Shown here: positions 58,602 through 64,000 of the stretch, one piece after another
How positions within the stretch are numbered: position 1 is the first letter of the stretch
How the letters are laid out: each line of letters starts with the position of its first letter
Assembly (NCBI GenBank): GCA_014529385.2
Contig: CM043957.1
Location: forward strand, 66,296,003 to 66,360,002
DNA length: 64,000 nt
Reading direction: 5' to 3'
DNA from: Adiantum capillus-veneris
Taxonomy: Eukaryota > Streptophyta > Polypodiopsida > Polypodiales > Pteridaceae
Translations under genes and position numbers: made by a program
The notes under the pieces: generated by a model
What the model saw: the letters and a program-made list of their open reading frames with translations, nothing else
Database searches by the model: none
Told to the model about the DNA's origin: nothing

Positions 58602-60011
58602 AACAGGTGTGAGAGCGTAGATGGACGGCTTCGCGATGAACTCGTCGGCTATGGCGGAGAGGTCACAGATCTAAGCAAAGAAATAGAGGAGGCTTGTGGG
58701 CAGCCATACAGAGGCTTGCAGGAGAGCTCTCAAGAGCTTCCTAGTGCTCACAGATAAGTCCACAGTTCCTCTACAGATCAACCCACTGTGTACAACATCT
58801 TCCCTCTTTTTGGCAATCTTTGCAACGGCTACATCGGTGATAGATTGGAGCTTGGAGCTTCCATAGACATGAAAGCATTGTGAGATTGATACATTCAACT
58901 CACGCATCGAGGTGGGAAGTGAGTTTGAGCCTTTCTATGAGCTCAAAGAAGCACAGAAGAAAGTCGTTCAGTTTTTGACAGTTTGACAGCAGTCCACTGT
59001 TTTGCTCATAACTTGAGCTACACAACTCCGATTCCAAAATTTTTTGGTTCAAAACGGAGCTGGCTTCAAGCTCTACAACTTTGTAGAAGGAATCATTTTC
59101 TGATTCGGAGTGCAGGTGGGTCTGAAAATTAAAAACACAGAGACTGTTTTTCAGGACAGTTTTGGGCTCTATTGTTTTCTTTGCTGCAGATAGCTTACCC
59201 GTGCACACTGCAGGTAGCAGGCACATATGAGGTGTTACAAGATCGGGTTTGACTCCCAGATACAGGTTGAGTCTAGTACTCCCACAAGTGTTGCCAGTTG
59301 CAGTTGAGTGGTTCTTCTGCAGTGTTGTGGCTTGCATACATGGTCTTTGAGCGGGTAATGCTCTATGTATGCTTATGTGGTGAGCAGTAGATCTTGTGAG
59401 CAAGTGCAGAGGTTGGTTGTGGATGACATGTATGGTCACCTGTGGTACTCTTTGTGAGCATTTGCTGGACGCAGGTTTACAGAGCTTATGCATGTATGTT
59501 GAGTATAGTTTGATGCGCATTGATTGCTCATTGTATTGAGCTTGCAGGACAATGGTTATTTTGTGTTGATAGCCATTGTGCGTCGAGACTCTGGCGAAAT
59601 TTTCCCAGTAGTTTTATGCGCATCATTTATGCGATCTAGGTAGAGATTGCGGATTGCACTCAGCATTTGCGTGCGGTGTTCTCTGCAGGTGGGAGATTTG
59701 TGCGTGTGTATGCATCAATACCGCACAATGTGGGCTTGGTGATTAGCTCACGGTTTGGCAGGCGTACAATTATCTTGGCACACTTACTGGAGTGAATATT
59801 GTGATGTATGCTTGTGTGGCTACGAGCTAGGTAGTCGGATTCGAGTCATATTGACTTGTGATTTTGTGCAAGGTTTTGCACGGTTATTGGTGTAATTTTG
59901 CATCAGGTTTTCAGCCATATTTGTAGACTTTTGTTGATGCGATACGAGCCAGTTTAGGGATGATTTGGTTGACATTTGCTACTCATTGTTGGTTGCTCTT
60001 TTGCGAGCATT

Positions 60012-60623
60012 ATGGCTGATTTTTCATTTGACTTCCAACGTTATGGTCTGACACAGTTTGATGGTGCAGATTTTGTTGCTTGGAAGGAGCATATGCTTGT
60101 TGCATTGACGGATTTGGGGCAGGATAAACCCTTGTGTGGTTTATCGGAGAAGCCCAAGTCTATGCGTGATGATGATTGGCAGGATCTTGATGAGTTAGCC
60201 ATGTCTACGATTCATTTGCATCTGGTTGAGTCTGTTTACTGGCAGATCTCGAGGGAGACTATAACTCACGCTTTATGGCAGAGTTTACATGCTATGTACA
60301 CGACATCCATGTCTACAAGGGAGTTTAGTCCCACTTCTATGTCCATGGGAGATATTGGTCCCACACGCAAGTCTCGATGGCATAGAGACTTGACATGTTG
60401 GCATTGTGGACATAGAGGGCACATTAGACGTCGATGTTTCAAGCGTTTGAGACAATGGAGGCGACAGATGCGTGATGCAGATTTGGGCATGACAGATGCT
60501 AGTGAGATCAGTACGATGGTTACTGAGTATGCTTGTGACGGCGATGTCACATTTACATCTAGCTTGTCTCTTCAAACGATCTTATGTCTACGGATTGCAC
60601 ATTGTCTTCACATTGGTTACTAG
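60012..60623 (+). CDS. Copia gag
   Basis: ATG 60012 (MADFSFDFQRYGL) opens about 204 codons. FDGADFVAWKEHMLVALTD and AMSTIHLHLVESVYWQI match the N-terminal Copia gag core, and CWHCGHRGHIRRRC is a CX2CX4HX4C knuckle near residue 140. It is shorter than typical Copia gag because the segment between the core and the knuckle is reduced. The frame is intact to its stop. A 1.4-kb leader (58602-60011) precedes it without other features. Confidence 0.85.
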   Translation: MADFSFDFQRYGLTQFDGADFVAWKEHMLVALTDLGQDKPLCGLSEKPKSMRDDDWQDLDELAMSTIHLHLVESVYWQISRETITHALWQSLHAMYTTSMSTREFSPTSMSMGDIGPTRKSRWHRDLTCWHCGHRGHIRRRCFKRLRQWRRQMRDADLGMTDASEISTMVTEYACDGDVTFTSSLSLQTILCLRIAHCLHIGY

Positions 60624-60850
60624 ATTCAGATGCTACTTTCCATGTCACGTCGCATCGTGAGTGGTTTAGCACGTTTTCTAGTGGGAGACTTGGTTGTGTG
60701 CACATGGATGATGGTGTTGTGTATGCCATTGAGGGTGCAGGAGACGTATGTTTGTCCTTGCTCAGTGGTATGAGATTTATCCTGCGTCATGTGCGTTATG
60801 TGCCAGATCTAAGATGGGATTTGATCTCACTCAGACAGTTTATGGGATAG
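60600..60850 (+). pseudogene. Copia protease
   Basis: The frame reads SSHWLLDSDATFHVTSHREW, where the active-site DSG is DSD. It continues VHMDDGVVYAIEGAGDV and LRHVRYVPDLRWDLISLRQF, the usual end block, then a stop at about 60850. The Gly to Asp change next to the catalytic Asp predicts loss of activity. Confidence 0.85.
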
Positions 60851-60887
60851 TGGATGTCGGGTATCGCTGCTTGAGCGGTCTTTTGCG

Positions 60888-61913
60888 TTGCATTTGGGTT
60901 CGCTAGTGATTGCAAGAGGTGCTAGAGTTGGCACATGGTACCCATTGCACGTAGTACCAATGCGAGATGGTCGAGTCTCAATCTTGTTACAGCCATGCAG
61001 AGAGCGAGAGACCAGGACAGTCTCTTTTGCTCATGGGTTGTTGCAGGGTGCTTTGCATGGAATGCAGAGTGGTGAGCTCGTTGTGCACACAGTTGGGGCG
61101 CGACTTGAGCAGTCACACAGAGAGGTGGCAGAGTCAAATATGCATGCTTTGCTAGTGACTGATCAAAGAAGAGAGTCAGTTGTGCGAGATACTTCTATGC
61201 AGGAAAGACAGGTAGAGCGGTCTTGCTCTAGTGAGTCACGACAGGAGGAAGTTGTGCAAGAGTCTATGCATAAGGAGTTAGAGCATGAGAGCTCTAGTGA
61301 GTCACAGCAGATTGAGTGGTCATGTTTGCAGTGGATGATTGTAGAGGAGGCTAAGATGTCAGCGATTATGCAGTCATTCCTTTCTATGCTGGACAGTGAG
61401 CATGGGGATATAGTTGTGTAGGATATGTCTTCCAGCAGACACCTAGAGCAGCCGGTTTGCTCTGAGGTTGCACGACATGTTGATGCGTCTTTTGCGGAAA
61501 ATCAGGAGATGCATGTGGCTGACACGCCTTGTCAGTCAGAGATGCCTATTGCCAGGGATAAATATGTTGATGCATGCTCCGTAGAGCTAGCAGGGCCCGC
61601 TAGCATTGCATCGACATTCGGTGGTCTCATGTATGAGATGCTGATCTTGAGACCGGATATCGCAGCTGCAGTGGGAGCATTTGCAGTTGGGATTGTCAGT
61701 CGTTTGTTGACTGATGATGGCATAGTGCACGAGGGAAATATGCAGGTATTGCGTACATACTTGCAGTACGTGTGCGGTACGTCTGGTGGTGTATGGACTT
61801 ACACGAGAGCAGGACAGCCGGATGCACACGGTCACAGCCAGCCGCAGTGGGCATCCATTGAGAGCGGCTTTCTCTCGCCTTTTGTAGTCTTTAGACTAGG
61901 TTCCCTTTCTTAA
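60888..61913 (+). pseudogene. Residual Copia pol (integrase start and RT end joined)
   Basis: Frame 60888-61421 begins with WYPLHVVPM-type residues that follow protease in Copia pol, then a charged, Ser/Gln/Glu-rich region without known motif. Frame 61425-61913 ends with STFGGLMYEMLILRPDIAAAVG and a degraded LRTYLQYVCGTSG, the C-terminal RT block. The integrase core and RT palm are absent, so a large internal deletion joined the two ends. A G/A-rich tract (AGTGGGAGG) before the 3' LTR is the polypurine tract. Confidence 0.75.
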
Positions 61914-61940
61914 AGGCACATTCGCCTTTAAGTGGGAGGT

Positions 61941-62115
61941 TGTTGGGGTATAGGCTCCTGTGCCTTGCCTGGGCGCCCACTGACTTGTATACCTTATACA
62001 TAGCATAAGTGTATAGGGGGCTGCTCACTCTTTGAGTCTCCCCACCCATATCTGTGTGTCGTGTGTCTCCTTCTCTCGCTCACTCTCCATCTGAGGTGCT
62101 CTCCGATCCCCTTCA
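61941..62115 (+). repeat. 3' LTR of the Copia element
   Basis: 175 bp, starting TGTTGGGGTATAGG directly after the polypurine tract and ending CCCCTTCA. It lacks about 15 bp (CGGCCGCCCAGAGTC) present in the 5' LTR. Confidence 0.9.
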
Positions 62116-62545
62116 GCCGGTGTCACATATAGACTTGATACTTGAGTCTGCACTCGACTGCTAGCTAATCGATCCGCCTCTTGATTTTGTTCTCTCCTGA
62201 CATGCTTGAATTGCACTTCTTCAAGGAACTTTAACAGCTTCTTTATTGAAAAAAACCAATTTTTGTGAGAATATCTTTTTACCTGCCACTGCCCCAAAAG
62301 CTGCTTTATAAATCACCTTTAACTACAAACTTGGAGATGCCAAACTCGACACATTTCTTGAGCCCCAAGTGAAGTGTCAAGTATTCTGCTTCATTATTCG
62401 TGTGAACACCCTCCAAATCATAGGCTTTGGAAAAAATTACCGCACCATGGGGATCCTAAATGACCACACCCCCTCCTGCCTTCTGCACAACTCTTCTATA
62501 GGCGCCATCAAACCACATGGTAAAAGCTTCCTTCAAATCTCGTTC
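62116..62545 (-). pseudogene. Second (archaeal-type) RNase H domain
   Basis: MWFDGAYRR...AGGGVVI is followed in another frame by TNNEAEYLTLHLGLKKC and FVVKGD, then LLGQWQVKRYSHKN and FKHVRREQNQEADRLA. This D-E-D pattern with NNEAEY and ADxLA is the archaeal-type RNase H of Tat elements. The Asp after KGD sits beside a stop. The domain ends at SSLYVTP, exactly where the Copia element inserted. Confidence 0.85.
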
Positions 62546-62559
62546 CTCTGCAGCATCCT

Positions 62560-63199
62560 CTTTTACCACCCTCAAATAGATGGGTAGGTCTGCATCCTTG
62601 TTGACCAAGATATCCGCCAAATGAGACCTACTTGTATGATCAATTTTAAATTCAAACTCAAACTCCTGCAATTCCAGTACCCGTTTCCTTATTCTTCTCC
62701 CTGGTTGTAGATGAAGCACCACTTTAGGCAACAAATTGTTAGATGTGAGCACATAAAACCTTCGCACGATTAAATGCACTTTGAACTTGCGACAGGCAAA
62801 GACCAAGGACACCACCCACTATTCAGCCTTTGTATATGATCACTCCCTTTGGCTAATCACTCTGCTATCAAAATAGATTGGTTTGTAGCACTTACCCACC
62901 TTTTGCATTTATACCGCGCCTATAGAAACCGTACCCACTGTCATGGCGACATAAAAAGCATCCTCATTCTTAGGACGGCACACCGTAGGCAATTGATACA
63001 ATATCTCCTTCACCTTATCAAAGGCTACCTGTGCATCTTTAGTCCATCGGAAACGATGAACCTGCTGGCTCAACTTTTGAAGGGGGTACACATATTGGGG
63101 GAGCATCCAAAAGAACCTAGCCAAATACTTGAGTTTATGCACAAAAGAAGCCAAACCTGTCGCATCGATGGGAGGCTCCATCAAAACTAAGGCCTTCAC
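62560..63199 (-). pseudogene. RT thumb and first RNase H domain
   Basis: Frame 63199-62909 gives EPPIDATGLASFVHKLKYLARF, FRWTKDAQVAFDKVKEIL and a degraded RNase H start (AFYVAMTVGTVSIGAV, where the first Asp of YVDAS-like motifs is lost). Frame 62815-62456 gives KVHLIVRRFYVLTSNN and the IDHTSRSHLADIL end block. Confidence 0.75.
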
Positions 63200-63960
63200 T
63201 TTTTAGGATCCGCTTCAATACCATTCTGTGAGACCACATGGCCCAAAAGATGAGCCCGCGGCTGTGCCAACTTGCACTTCTTCGGGTTCAATTACCCACC
63301 TTCTTCATCTAGTCTTTGGAAACACAACTTCAACTTGGACAAGTGCTCCGCGTGGAACTATAGCAACCAATATCATCCATAAAAACTCTAATAAACTTAC
63401 CCAGATATGGCCCGAATACCCTATTCATCCAATCTTGAAATGTCGCATATGCATTCATCAATCCAAAAGGCATTCGACGATAAGCAAAGCACCCCCATGG
63501 TGAGATGAACGTAGTCTTTAATTGGTCCTCCAACTCGATACCAATCTGAACGTAACCTGGAAAATCATCCATAATAGAATACCGCTCATGTCCTGCAACT
63601 TGGTTCAAAATCTCATCCTGAAACAGCAAAGGGTAGTGGTTCCGCTTGGTAGCAGTATTTAATGGTTTATAGTCTACACAAACCCTCCACTTCCCGTTCT
63701 TCTTTGGGGTAATGACAACAGGGAAACCCACTCAACCTCTTTTTATGGGATATATAATATCTGCCTCCAACAGCTTGTTGATCTCCTACCACAAAGCCTC
63801 CTTTTGAATGTCTCCCATCCTTCTCAGTTTTTGTGCCTTTGGCTTGCACCCGGCTTGCACCCGAGTTTAAGAAGAATTTGATGCTCCACTCCTTTGGCTC
63901 CCCGCAAATCCTTGTACTCTGTGGCAAACAAATTAGGGTGTGATGCACATAGCTCCACTT
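63200..63960 (-). pseudogene. Tat-like reverse transcriptase
   Basis: Frame 63731-63330 reads PVVITPKKNGKWRVCVDYKPLN, YSIMDDFPGYVQIGI, PWGCFAYRRMPFGLMNAYATFQ and IRVFMDDIG, so both palm motifs are visible. Upstream residues in frame 63948-63667 belong to the RT start but are shifted. It would make cDNA from element RNA. Confidence 0.88.
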
Positions 63961-64000
63961 AGCTTTCTTTTTCCTGATTGGTGAGGTCCTTTCCCAACAT

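Larger units (their letters stand above)
58397..62115 (+). mobile_element. Internally deleted Copia element nested in the Tat-like pol
   Basis: Short LTRs (58397-58587 and 61941-62115) flank gag, protease and a small remainder of RT. The duplication is GCCGC (58392-58396) against GCCGG (62116-62120), one mismatch. Removing the element rejoins the Tat-like frame SLYVTP with ATYASRETLKEVDDFF. Integrase, most of RT and RNase H are missing, so it would need helper proteins. Confidence 0.9.
57081..64000 (-). mobile_element. Tat-like Gypsy element with two RNase H domains, partial
   Basis: On minus: RT (63950-63200), RNase H (63199-62560), a second RNase H (62540-62116), then after the Copia insertion integrase (58396-57081). 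A second, archaeal-type RNase H after the first is the mark of the Tat lineage. 5' parts lie beyond the window edge. The pol frame is broken many times. Confidence 0.85.

Overview
The window is nuclear DNA of a land plant. It is repeat-rich: one ordinary host gene is recognisable, and nearly everything else is transposable elements, most of them broken and several nested. Evidence for a plant: Ty1/Copia, Tat-like and chromovirus-like Ty3/Gypsy elements primed from initiator tRNA-Met, L1-type LINEs with a gag-like zinc-knuckle ORF1, and a spliced plant-type 4'-phosphopantetheinyl transferase gene. A second LINE type whose RT palm motif reads FVDFRKAFDTV, not the L1-type DFEKAY, together with many (GA)n/(CT)n tracts, makes me favour a fern or other spore-bearing plant over a flowering plant. 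That last step is inference.

Layout. 1-1028 holds nothing recognisable. 1029-3931 (minus) is a six-exon Sfp-type phosphopantetheinyl transferase gene that splices in silico to an uninterrupted 265-codon frame. 4031-5197 (+) and 5266-9345 (minus) are two unrelated LINE remnants lying tail to tail around a TG/AG microsatellite. 9.4-15.2 kb is a patchwork of integrase, Copia RT, LTR-like and gag fragments. 15222-26559 is a complete Gypsy element on the minus strand (520/553-bp LTRs, CGCAG target-site duplication) with gag, protease, RT, RNase H and integrase. It also has an extra reading frame downstream of pol, separated from pol by a G-rich minisatellite. 27.1-29.8 kb is a decayed chromovirus on +. 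30.5-34.5 kb has Copia and gag fragments. 34.57-38.16 kb is a truncated Gypsy on minus. 38.9-45.2 kb is a nearly full-length L1-type LINE on minus.

45.5-47.3 kb holds a second LINE 3' end, a tandem duplication and a foldback region with two tRNA-like promoter heads. 47841-53914 is a complete LTR element (AGGTG duplication, tRNA-Met primer site) with no gag or pol. Instead it carries an antisense TPR-like gene fragment, a LINE 3' tail and five copies of a 20-bp motif. From about 57.1 kb to the window end is a Tat-like Gypsy pol with two RNase H domains on minus. It was split by a 3.7-kb internally deleted Copia element (58397-62115).

Only the phosphopantetheinyl transferase is likely to serve the host. 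It would transfer 4'-phosphopantetheine from CoA to acyl carrier proteins. Most transposon frames contain stops or frameshifts, so activity, if any, would depend on helper copies elsewhere. Exon limits, LTR limits and duplications were read by eye and checked for frame and phase; family names come from motif recognition without database searches.
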